In this document: piece by piece, positions 55,043 through 62,991 of the stretch
Position numbering within the stretch: the first letter of the stretch is position 1
How the letters are laid out: each line of letters begins with the position of its first letter
Assembly (NCBI GenBank): GCA_965215025.1
Contig: CBDCCV010000001.1
Span: 1,860,001 to 1,924,000 of the forward strand
Reading direction: 5' to 3'
DNA: 64,000 bases
Source: CBDCCV01 sp965215025
GTDB taxonomy: Bacteria; Bacteroidota; Rhodothermia; Rhodothermales; Salinibacteraceae
The notes under the pieces: generated by a model
Told to the model about the DNA's origin: nothing
What the model saw: the letters and a program-made list of their open reading frames with translations, nothing else
The model's database searches: none
Made by a program: the position numbers and the translations under genes

Positions 55043-56470
55043 ATGCCGGACTCCTACGCGGCGGCTTCTTCCCACCGAGACGTGCGCGCGGCGTGGCAGG
55101 CGCTGGCCGGGCGCGTCCGCCGCACGCTCGCGGAGACCGACGGCAACGCCGCGCCGCGCCTCGTCCGCCTGGAAGGGCCGGCGGGTGGGGCGCTCGATCC
55201 CCTCGGTTGGCTGCGCGCGCAGCGCCGCACAGAGGCCGGCAGCCGGCTCTACTGGCGCGACCGCCGCAGCGCCGAGGCCGTAGCCGCCCTCGGCTGCGCC
55301 GATGTGATGGCTCACGCCGGCCCGCTGGACGGCGCGGATGGCGCGCACCGGCCTGCCGGATTGGCCGAGGCCGGACCGGCGGTGCGCTACTACGGCGGCG
55401 CGCGCTTCGACCCGGCGCGCGCTGCCTCGGGCGGGTGGGAGGCGTTCGGCGCGTACCGCTTCGTTTTGCCGCGCTTCGAGGTGGTCCGCCGCGCCAGCGG
55501 AGAAGCGCGCCTGGCCTGCAACCTCGTCCTCCCGCGCGACGCCGCGCACGCCAACGGCCTCGCGCAGCAGATGAGCCGGCTCGCCGTGGCCGAGGCGCTG
55601 CCGCCCGAGGTGCTGCCCCCGCTGCAGGCGCGCACCGACGAGCCGGACCGGGCGGGCTGGCGGCGGCGCGTGGAGTGGGCGCTGGGCGCCTTCGCGCGCG
55701 GCCCACTCGAAAAGGTGGTGCTGGCGCGCCAAACCACGCTCCGCTTTGTCGAGGCGCCCGACCCCGTCGCCCTTCTGGCGCATCTTCAAAACGCCACGCC
55801 GGGCTGCTTCCACTTCCTCGTCGAGCCGGAGCACGGCGGCGCGGTTTTCCTGGGCGCCTCGCCCGAGCGCCTGTTCCGCCTGCGCGAAGGACGCCTCCAG
55901 AGTGAGGCCGTGGCCGGCACGCGCCCACGCGGCGCCTCCGCCGGCACGGATGCCGAGCTGCTGGGCGAGCTTCTGGAGAGCGACAAAGACCGCCGTGAGC
56001 ACGCCGTCGTGCAAAGCGCCGTCCGCCGCCGCCTCGAAGCGCTGTGCACCGGCGTCGAGGCTGACGAGGACCCCTCGGCGCTTACGCTGGCGCGCGGGCG
56101 GCACCTCTACGCGCGGGTGCAGGGCACGCTGCGCCCCGGCGTCACCGCCCTGGACGCGCTCCGCACGCTGCACCCCACGCCCGCCGTGGGCGGCGCCCCG
56201 GCGAGTGCGGCCCTCGACGCCATCCGCGCGCAGGAGCCGTTCGACCGCGGCTGGTACGCCGGCCCGGTGGGCTGGATCGGCGCGGAGGAAGCCGAGTTTG
56301 CCGTAGGCATCCGCTCGGGGCTTTTGGCGGGGTGGCGCCTCGACCTCTTCGCCGGGGCCGGCCTCGTGGAAGGCTCCATCCCCGAGGACGAGTGGGACGA
56401 AGTCGAGCAGAAGATCGGCGACTTCCTGGGCGTGCTGCGCGCCGGACGAACGATAGACGAAAGACGATAG
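55043..56470 (+). CDS. menF: Isochorismate synthase
   Basis: Chorismate-binding fold over the C-terminal 270 residues: GPLEKVVLARQTTL with the catalytic Lys, FLVEPEHGGAVFLGASPERLFRL, EAVAGTRPRG, SDKDRREHAVV, HLYARVQGTL, HPTPAVGGAP, FDRGWYAGPVGWIG and AGAGLVEGSIPEDEWDE. Converts chorismate to isochorismate, the first committed step of menaquinone synthesis. Position in front of menD favours MenF over a siderophore-type EntC. 475 aa is normal. Confidence 0.95.
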   Translation: MPDSYAAASSHRDVRAAWQALAGRVRRTLAETDGNAAPRLVRLEGPAGGALDPLGWLRAQRRTEAGSRLYWRDRRSAEAVAALGCADVMAHAGPLDGADGAHRPAGLAEAGPAVRYYGGARFDPARAASGGWEAFGAYRFVLPRFEVVRRASGEARLACNLVLPRDAAHANGLAQQMSRLAVAEALPPEVLPPLQARTDEPDRAGWRRRVEWALGAFARGPLEKVVLARQTTLRFVEAPDPVALLAHLQNATPGCFHFLVEPEHGGAVFLGASPERLFRLREGRLQSEAVAGTRPRGASAGTDAELLGELLESDKDRREHAVVQSAVRRRLEALCTGVEADEDPSALTLARGRHLYARVQGTLRPGVTALDALRTLHPTPAVGGAPASAALDAIRAQEPFDRGWYAGPVGWIGAEEAEFAVGIRSGLLAGWRLDLFAGAGLVEGSIPEDEWDEVEQKIGDFLGVLRAGRTIDERR

Positions 56471-56561
56471 ACAGCCTGCCAGAGTTTACCCCGCTCGGCG
56501 GGGGCACCGGGGACGGACGGCCAGATGCCTCGCTAAGCAGTGCGAACGCCTTCGGCAGTGA

Positions 56562-56581
56562 GGGCGAAGCACGCTTCGCCC
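56562..56581. repeat. REP-like palindrome between menF and menD
   Basis: GGGCGAAGC-AC-GCTTCGCCC, 9-bp arms, in the 258-bp menF-menD spacer. It lacks a T-run and resembles dispersed chromosomal palindromes. The rest of the spacer holds no gene. Confidence 0.6.
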
Positions 56582-56728
56582 CTACGCCTCGATCTTGGCG
56601 GGTTGCAGGGAGGAGGCGCTCCCGCGCGTCGGAAAAATAATGGATGCAGGATCGCGCGCGTCCCGCGTCAACGGCGCGCCGAGCGCCGTCTTCATCGAAC
56701 GCTACTCACCATTCGCCATCCTGCCTGC

Positions 56729-58504
56729 GTGACGCTCTCCGGCGTGCCCAACATCAACCATCTCTGGGCCGGGCTGCTCATCGAAGAGCTGGTGCGCGGC
56801 GGCGTGGCGTTCTTCGTGCTCGCGTCCGGCTCGCGCTCGACGCCGCTTGCGACGGCGGTGGCGCGGCACCCCACGGCCCGGCACGTGGTGCACGTGGACG
56901 AGCGCGGGGCGGCGTTCGCGGCGCTGGGCTACGGGCGCGCCACGGGCCGACCGGCCGGGTGGATCACCACGAGCGGCACGGCCGTCGCCAACGGGCTGCC
57001 CGCCGTGGTCGAGGCCTCCGAGAGCCGCGTCCCGCTCCTCCTTCTCACCGCCGACCGGCCGCCGGAAAGGCGAGCCACGGGCGCGAACCAGACCGTTGAC
57101 CAGGTGAAGATCTTTGGCGGGTTCGTCCGCTGGCAGTTCGACCTCCCGGCGCCGTCGGTCGAGGTGCCGCCGCAGATGGTGCTGACGACGGCGGCGCAGG
57201 CGGTCTGGCGTGCCCGCCGAGCGCCCGCCGGCCCCGTGCACCTCAACTGTATGTTCCGTAAGCCGCTCGCGCCCGACCCGGATGGGAGCGATCTGACAGG
57301 CTACGCCGCCCCGCTCCGCGCCTGGGCCGAGGCCGAGGCGCCGTACACCACCTACGCCGCAGCGCCTGCCGCTCCGCCCGAAGAGGTGGTAGACGCCGTC
57401 TGGAACGCGCTGCGCGGCGCCGAGCGCGGCCTCGTCGTAGCCGGTCGCCTCGACACGCGCCGCGAGGCCGAGGCCGTCCGCCGTCTGGCCGAAAAGCTGC
57501 GCTGGCCGCTCTTGCCCGACGTGGCCTCGCAGCTTCGCCTCGGTGCGGGGGCAGAGGCGGCGTACTTCGATGGGGTGCTGACGAGCGCGCCGTTCCAGGC
57601 AGCGCACGCGCCCGAGGCTGTGCTGCACCTCGGCGGGCGCAGCCTCTCCAAGCGCCTCCGCGAATTCATCGACGCGCACCCGCCAGCCGTGTACGCCGTC
57701 GCCGTGGACGCGCCGGACCGGCTCGACCCCGACCACCGCGTCACGCACCGCGCCGAAGCCGGCGTGGAGGCGTTCTGCGCGGCGCTGGCGGAGCGCGCCA
57801 CGGCTTCTGCCAAGGGAAAGGCGTGGCAGGAGCGCTGGCACGGCGCCTCGGCGCGGGCGGGCGCCGTGCTGGACGCCTTCGACGCCGACGCGGAAGCGCT
57901 CAGCGAGCCGCTCGTGGCGCGGCTCGTGGCACGGCATCTGCCCGCCGGGCACGGGCTGTTCCTCGCCAGCAGTATGCCCGTGCGCGACGTGAACCGCTTT
58001 GCCGCGCCCGATGGGGCGGCGCCCGTGCGCGTGGCGGCCAACCGCGGTGCCAGCGGCATCGACGGGACGGTGGCCTCGGCGGCGGGGTTTGCGCTGGGCC
58101 TAAAGGCGCCTGTCACGCTCGTCATCGGCGATCTGGCGCTTTTGCACGACCTCAACGGGCTGGCGCTTCTGCACGCGGCGCCCGTCGTCGCCATCGTTAT
58201 CAACAACGACGGCGGCGGTATCTTTTCTTTTCTACCGATAGCGAAGCACGCGGACGTGTTCGAGCCGTTTTTCGCCACGCCGCACGGACGCTCCTTTGAG
58301 CACGCCGCCGCGCTTTTCGGGCTGCCGTACCACCGCCCGGATAGCAAGACGGCGTTCGTGGAGGCGTACCGGGCCGCGTGCGCGAGCGGGCGCTCGGCCC
58401 TGATCGAGGTGCGGACGGATCGGGGCGAAAATCTCCACTTGCACCAGCGGCTCGAAGTGCGCATCGCTGAGGCGGTGGCCCAGGGGCTGGAGGGAGCGCC
58501 GTGA
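56729..58504 (+). CDS. menD: SEPHCHC synthase (2-succinyl-5-enolpyruvyl-6-hydroxy-3-cyclohexene-1-carboxylate synthase)
   Basis: GTG 56729 gives MTLSGVPNINHLWAGLLIEEL. The thiamine-diphosphate enzyme pattern is complete: FVLASGSRSTPLATAV, VDERGAAFAALGYGRATGRPAGW, TSGTAVANGLPAVVEAS, LTADRPPERRATGANQTVDQ, SSMPVRDVNRF, ANRGASGIDGTVASAAG, and VIGDLALLHDLNGL with NNDGGGIFSFLP for TPP/Mg binding. 591 aa is normal. Adds succinic semialdehyde from 2-oxoglutarate to isochorismate. menH starts inside its stop (GTGA). Confidence 0.97.
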   Translation: MTLSGVPNINHLWAGLLIEELVRGGVAFFVLASGSRSTPLATAVARHPTARHVVHVDERGAAFAALGYGRATGRPAGWITTSGTAVANGLPAVVEASESRVPLLLLTADRPPERRATGANQTVDQVKIFGGFVRWQFDLPAPSVEVPPQMVLTTAAQAVWRARRAPAGPVHLNCMFRKPLAPDPDGSDLTGYAAPLRAWAEAEAPYTTYAAAPAAPPEEVVDAVWNALRGAERGLVVAGRLDTRREAEAVRRLAEKLRWPLLPDVASQLRLGAGAEAAYFDGVLTSAPFQAAHAPEAVLHLGGRSLSKRLREFIDAHPPAVYAVAVDAPDRLDPDHRVTHRAEAGVEAFCAALAERATASAKGKAWQERWHGASARAGAVLDAFDADAEALSEPLVARLVARHLPAGHGLFLASSMPVRDVNRFAAPDGAAPVRVAANRGASGIDGTVASAAGFALGLKAPVTLVIGDLALLHDLNGLALLHAAPVVAIVINNDGGGIFSFLPIAKHADVFEPFFATPHGRSFEHAAALFGLPYHRPDSKTAFVEAYRAACASGRSALIEVRTDRGENLHLHQRLEVRIAEAVAQGLEGAP

Positions 58505-59307
58505 GCGGCCTCAGCCACACGCTCTCCGGCGCTGCGGGGCAGCCGGGCGTCGTCTTTCTGCACGGGTTTATGGGATCGGCCGAGGACTGGGCGCCGCTCA
58601 CCGAGGCGCTCGCCAGCGACTTCCGTTGCCTGGCCGTGGACGCGCCGGGGCACGGCGGCTCGACGGGCCTTTCCGAAGAGAGCTACACGATGGCTGGCGC
58701 CACGCGCCTCCTGCTGGATTTGCTCGATGCGTTGGGGATGGACCGTCCGGCGCTCGTGGGCTACTCGATGGGCGGGCGGTGGGCGCTCTACGCGGCGCTG
58801 TGTGCGCCGGAGCGCTTTGGGCGGCTCGTGCTCGAATCGGCCTCGCCGGGGCTGCCCTCGGCCGAGGCGCGGGCCGCGCGCCGAGAGGTAGACGCCGAGC
58901 GCACGGCGCGCCTGCAAGCCGATCTGGGCGGGTTTCTGGAGGAGTGGTACCGGCAGCCGCTTTTCGCCTCGCTGAGCCGGCACGCGGGGCTGGTGGAGGA
59001 GATGGTCCGGGCGCGGCGCCGGAACGACGCGCGGGAGCTGGGGCGCTCGCTCGGCGGGATGGGCACCGGCGCGCAACCCTCGCTCTGGGGAAGGCTCGGC
59101 GCGCTGCGTACGCCAGCGCTGGCGGTGGCTGGGGCGCTCGATGCCAAGTACGTCCGCCTCGCCAAGGAGATGGCCGCGCGGGCGCCGCGCATGGAAGCGC
59201 GCGTCATCCCCGAGGCCGGCCACAACACGCACGCCGAGGCGCCAGGCGCTTTTCTGCATTATTTGAACGACTTTCTCAAACGGTCCAGGCGTTCTCTGTT
59301 ATCATAA
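58501..59307 (+). CDS. menH: SHCHC synthase, alpha/beta hydrolase fold
   Basis: VVFLHGFMGSAEDW (oxyanion region), VDAPGHGGST, nucleophile Ser89 in VGYSMGGRWALY, and the catalytic His in PEAGHNTHAEAP. Length 268 is normal. Eliminates pyruvate from SEPHCHC to give 2-succinyl-6-hydroxy-2,4-cyclohexadiene-1-carboxylate. The 4-base overlap with menD supports the pathway assignment against a generic hydrolase. Confidence 0.93.
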   Translation: MSGLSHTLSGAAGQPGVVFLHGFMGSAEDWAPLTEALASDFRCLAVDAPGHGGSTGLSEESYTMAGATRLLLDLLDALGMDRPALVGYSMGGRWALYAALCAPERFGRLVLESASPGLPSAEARAARREVDAERTARLQADLGGFLEEWYRQPLFASLSRHAGLVEEMVRARRRNDARELGRSLGGMGTGAQPSLWGRLGALRTPALAVAGALDAKYVRLAKEMAARAPRMEARVIPEAGHNTHAEAPGAFLHYLNDFLKRSRRSLLS

Positions 59308-59356
59308 CGTTGCCGCGCGTCCGCCGCCCGTTGCGCCTGCCTGCCCGCCGCCGCTG

Positions 59357-60277
59357 ATGCCTCCCCCGCGCCTGACCGCTCAAACGCCCGGCAAGCCCTC
59401 AGCGCTGGCCGTGTGGCTCCTGGCGGCGCGTCCGAAGACGCTCTGGGCCGCCGCCGCGCCCGTGGTGGTGGGCACGGCGCTGGCGCTCGGCGCCGATGCA
59501 GCGCACTGGCCCGCCGCCGCTGCCGCTTTGGTGAGCGCCGTGCTCGTGCAGATCGGCACGAACTTCTCGAACGACTACCTCGATTTTGAGAAGGGAGCCG
59601 ACTCGCCCGCGCGCAAGGGGCCGACGCGCGCCACGGCGGCAGGCCTCGTCACGCCGCAGGCCATGCGCCGCGCCACCGCGCTGACTTTCGCGCTGGCCTT
59701 TGCCGTGGGGATGCTGCTCGTGTGGCGCGGCGGCTGGCCCGTGCTCGCCATCGGCATCGCCTCTATCGTGGCGGGGGTGATGTACACGGCGGGGCGGTAC
59801 TCGCTGGCGTACCTCGGCGTGGCCGATCTTTTTGTGCTCGTCTTTTTTGGTCCCGTAGCCGTGGGGGGGACGTATTACGTGCAGGCGCTTTCCATCAACA
59901 CGCTCGTGCTCGTGGCCGGGCTGGGGCCGGGCCTTCTGGCTACAGCCATCCTGCTGGTGAACAACGTCCGCGACGTGGAAGAGGACCGCGCTGCAGGCAA
60001 AAAAACGCTGGTGGTACGCTTGGGGAAACCCTTCGGGGTGGCGCTCTACGCCTTTTGCGTCGTGGCGGCAGCGCTGGTGCCGGCGGTGCTCTGGGCGCTC
60101 GCGGGCGGCGCGCGGCCCTGGTCGCTGACCACGCTCGTCCTCGCGCCGCTGGCTTGGCCGCTCGTCCAGCGTCTCGGCGCTGAGGCCGACCCCGCCGCGC
60201 TGAACCCGCTCCTGGGCCGCACCGCGCAGCTTCTTGTGCTCTACAGCCTCTTCTTCTCGGTGGGGTGGAACGTGTAA
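59357..60277 (+). CDS. menA: 1,4-dihydroxy-2-naphthoate polyprenyltransferase
   Basis: UbiA-family membrane enzyme with about nine helices and both Asp motifs: NFSNDYLDFEKGAD near residue 72 and NNVRDVEEDRAAGKKTLVVRLG near residue 198. ARPKTLWAAAAPVVVGTALA is the family N-terminus. Attaches the polyprenyl chain to DHNA in the inner membrane. Being in the men cluster separates it from UbiA. Confidence 0.95.
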   Translation: MPPPRLTAQTPGKPSALAVWLLAARPKTLWAAAAPVVVGTALALGADAAHWPAAAAALVSAVLVQIGTNFSNDYLDFEKGADSPARKGPTRATAAGLVTPQAMRRATALTFALAFAVGMLLVWRGGWPVLAIGIASIVAGVMYTAGRYSLAYLGVADLFVLVFFGPVAVGGTYYVQALSINTLVLVAGLGPGLLATAILLVNNVRDVEEDRAAGKKTLVVRLGKPFGVALYAFCVVAAALVPAVLWALAGGARPWSLTTLVLAPLAWPLVQRLGAEADPAALNPLLGRTAQLLVLYSLFFSVGWNV

Positions 60278-60340
60278 CTTTTTTCTTGCCGTCTCGGAAG
60301 CCGCTCCGCCTTCGCCTTTCTTCTCCAATCCGCCCCGTTA

Positions 60341-61435
60341 ATGCAGGTTACCTCGTTCAGCATCTACCGTTACAAGCTCCCCCTGGCCGAGCCGCTCGTC
60401 TTCCCCATGCGGAAGCTCTACCGCCGCGAGGGGCTGCTCATGCGCGTGGCGAGCGATGACGGAAAAACCGGCTGGGGCGAGGCCGCGCCGCTGCCTGGCT
60501 TCAGCCGCGAGCGCCTGCAGGAGGCCACGCGCCAGGCCTTTAAGCTTAAGCGGATGATGACGGGCCGCCCCCTGCCCGAAAGCTGGATGAAGGCCGACGG
60601 CGCCCTCGACGCGGAGATCGACAGCCTGCAGCTTTCCGCTTCCGTGCGCTATGGACTGGAGCTGGCCGTGTGCGACCTGGCCGCCAACACGCAGGACGTG
60701 ATCCTGCCGAAGGTCCTCATCGACGCGCCGCGCGAGGCCGTCTCCGTCAACGGTCTCCTCACCCCCGGCCCGACCGACGAGGTGCTGAGCCATGCGCAGG
60801 ACCTCTTGGATGAGGGCCGCCGCGCCGTCAAGCTCAAGCTCGGCCAGGGGCGCGTGGAGGATGACATCGACCTCGTCAACGCCGTGAGCGAGCTGTTCGG
60901 CACGGATGCGGCGCTGCGCCTGGACGCCAACCGCGCCTGGGACTACGACGAGGCCGCCGCCTTTGCCGAGGGCACGGCCGATGCCGCCTACGAGTACATC
61001 GAGGAGCCGCTTTACGAGCCGACGCGCCTGGCCGAGCTTGCCAAAGATTTTGGCGTGCCCGTGGCCCTGGACGAGTCCATGCTCGACATCCCGCCCGAAG
61101 CGCTGGGGGAGCACACCTACGCCCGCGCCGTCGTCCTCAAGCCGACGCTCCTGGGCGGGCTGGCCCTCACCATGCGCCTGGCGCGCGAGGCCGCCGCGCT
61201 GGGCCTGACGCCCGTCATCAGCGGGGCGTACGAGACGGGCGTGGGCACGCTCGGGCTGGCCGCCTTGGCCGCGAGCATCGGCGAGGAGGACGTGCCCGCA
61301 GGCCTCGACACGTACGCCCGCCTCGACACCGACATCCTGCGCCCACGCCTGAAGATGGAGCGCGGACGCATCAACATCGCTTCCATGATGGGCACCAAAC
61401 GCACCATGAACGGCCACATGCTCCGCGAGGTGTAG
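60341..61435 (+). CDS. menC: o-Succinylbenzoate synthase
   Basis: Enolase-superfamily: capping domain then barrel with AVKLKLGQG (KxK acid/base pair), LRLDANRAWDYDEA, YIEEPLYEP, VALDESMLD (the three metal ligands D/E/D) and VLKPTLLGG with the second Lys. 364 aa. Dehydrates SHCHC to o-succinylbenzoate. Starts 63 bp after menA and precedes menE by 5 bp. Confidence 0.95.
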   Translation: MQVTSFSIYRYKLPLAEPLVFPMRKLYRREGLLMRVASDDGKTGWGEAAPLPGFSRERLQEATRQAFKLKRMMTGRPLPESWMKADGALDAEIDSLQLSASVRYGLELAVCDLAANTQDVILPKVLIDAPREAVSVNGLLTPGPTDEVLSHAQDLLDEGRRAVKLKLGQGRVEDDIDLVNAVSELFGTDAALRLDANRAWDYDEAAAFAEGTADAAYEYIEEPLYEPTRLAELAKDFGVPVALDESMLDIPPEALGEHTYARAVVLKPTLLGGLALTMRLAREAAALGLTPVISGAYETGVGTLGLAALAASIGEEDVPAGLDTYARLDTDILRPRLKMERGRINIASMMGTKRTMNGHMLREV

Positions 61436-61440
61436 TTCTG

Positions 61441-62964
61441 TTGACGACGGAAGACCGACCGCCGACCGCCGACCGCCGACCGCCGCCGGGCAGCACGCTG
61501 GCTTGCCCCGTGCGCGCCCAGGCGCGGCAGCGGCCCGAGGCGCCGGCCGTGCTGGGCGAGGTGGGCGGCGCCATCAGCTACGCCGCGCTGGACGGGCGCG
61601 TCACCGCTGCGGCCCGGCAGATGCAAACAGCGAGCGTGGCGGCGGGCGACCGCGTAGCGCTCTACGGCCCGCCCGATGCCGACTACCTCGCCGCGCTGTG
61701 GGCGCTCCTGCGCCTCGGCGCGGTGGCCTGCCCCCTGAGCACGCGCGCCCCCGCCGACGCGCTCGCCGCGCAGGTCGGTCACCTGCAAAGCCGCACGCTC
61801 GTGCGGTTTGGCGAGGCGCCGCCCGGCTTCGGCGTACCCGAGGGCGTCCGCGTACTTTCTGGGCGTGATCTTTCTGGCCGATCTGACGCCCCGCGCGGCG
61901 CTGCCGAAAAAGCCGTGCCCGATGCGCCGGTGCCGTTGGAAACAGATCGGCCGGCCACGGTGGTCTTTACCTCGGGCAGCACGGCGTGGCCGAAGGCGGC
62001 GGTGCACAGCCTGGGCAACCACTACTTCAGCGCCGAGGGGTCGCGCCAGAACATCGCGCTCGGACCGGGCGACCGCTGGCTGCTCTCCTTGCCGCTCTAC
62101 CACGTCGGCGGGCTGGCCGCTGCGTTTCGGTGCGCGTGGGCCGGCGCGGCGGTGGCGCTGCCGCCCGCCGGGATGCCGCTTGGCGAGGCGCTGGCGCACG
62201 GGCGCGCTACGCACGCCTCGATGGTGGCCGCGCAGCTCCGGCGGCTACTGGAAGAGGACGCGCCGGCGCTCGGGCACGTGCGGGCGTTCCTCTTGGGCGG
62301 CGGGCCGCTCCCGGCAAGCCTCGTGGAGGAAGCCTGCGCGCGCGGATGGCCCGTCCACACCTCGTACGGCCTCACGGAGATGGCCTCGCAGGTGACCACC
62401 ACGCCGCCCGGCGCTTCTTTGGAAGCGCTGCGCACAGCCGGGCGCCTCTTGCCCCATCGGCAGCTGCGCCTGGCCCCAAGCGGCGAGATCCTCGTCAAAG
62501 GCCGCACGCTTTTTCTGGGCTATCTTAAAGACGACGCCCGCACCCTGCGCTGCCCCGTCGATGCCGACGGCTGGTACGCCACGGGCGACCTCGGCAGGCT
62601 CGACAGGGCGGGCCGCCTCTGTCTCACAGGCCGGGCGGACAACCTGTTCATCTCCGGCGGCGAAAATATTCAGCCGGAAGAGGTCGAGGCCGCGCTGCGC
62701 CGCGTGCCGGGCGTGGTCGAGGCCGTGGTCGTCCCCGTAGCAGACGCCGCGTTCGGGCAGCGCCCCGCGGCCTTCGTGCAGCAGCGAGAAGGGGAGGCGC
62801 CGCCCGAAGGCCTGGCCGCCGCGCTGGCGCGCCACCTGCCGCGTTTCAAGATCCCCGTGACCTTCCACGCCTGGCCGTCCGACGCGCCAAGCGGCATGAA
62901 GACCGACCGCGCCTTTTTCCGTGCCGAGGCGCAGCGCCGGCAGGCCGATGACGAGCAGCCGTAG
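61441..62964 (+). CDS. menE: o-Succinylbenzoate-CoA ligase
   Basis: Acyl-adenylate-forming enzyme: phosphate loop FTSGSTAWPKAAVHS, LLSLPLYHVGGLAA, VHTSYGLTEMASQ, DGWYATGDLG, GRADNLFISGGENIQPEEVE and catalytic Lys487 in SGMKTDRAF. TTG start 61441 lies five bases after the menC stop. The first 18 codons include a repeated GACCGCCGACCGCC tract and may not be conserved. Activates o-succinylbenzoate for ring closure by MenB, which is not in this window. Confidence 0.95.
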   Translation: MTTEDRPPTADRRPPPGSTLACPVRAQARQRPEAPAVLGEVGGAISYAALDGRVTAAARQMQTASVAAGDRVALYGPPDADYLAALWALLRLGAVACPLSTRAPADALAAQVGHLQSRTLVRFGEAPPGFGVPEGVRVLSGRDLSGRSDAPRGAAEKAVPDAPVPLETDRPATVVFTSGSTAWPKAAVHSLGNHYFSAEGSRQNIALGPGDRWLLSLPLYHVGGLAAAFRCAWAGAAVALPPAGMPLGEALAHGRATHASMVAAQLRRLLEEDAPALGHVRAFLLGGGPLPASLVEEACARGWPVHTSYGLTEMASQVTTTPPGASLEALRTAGRLLPHRQLRLAPSGEILVKGRTLFLGYLKDDARTLRCPVDADGWYATGDLGRLDRAGRLCLTGRADNLFISGGENIQPEEVEAALRRVPGVVEAVVVPVADAAFGQRPAAFVQQREGEAPPEGLAAALARHLPRFKIPVTFHAWPSDAPSGMKTDRAFFRAEAQRRQADDEQP

Positions 62965-62991
62965 CGCGCTCAGCGCCGAAGCGTCCAGCGC

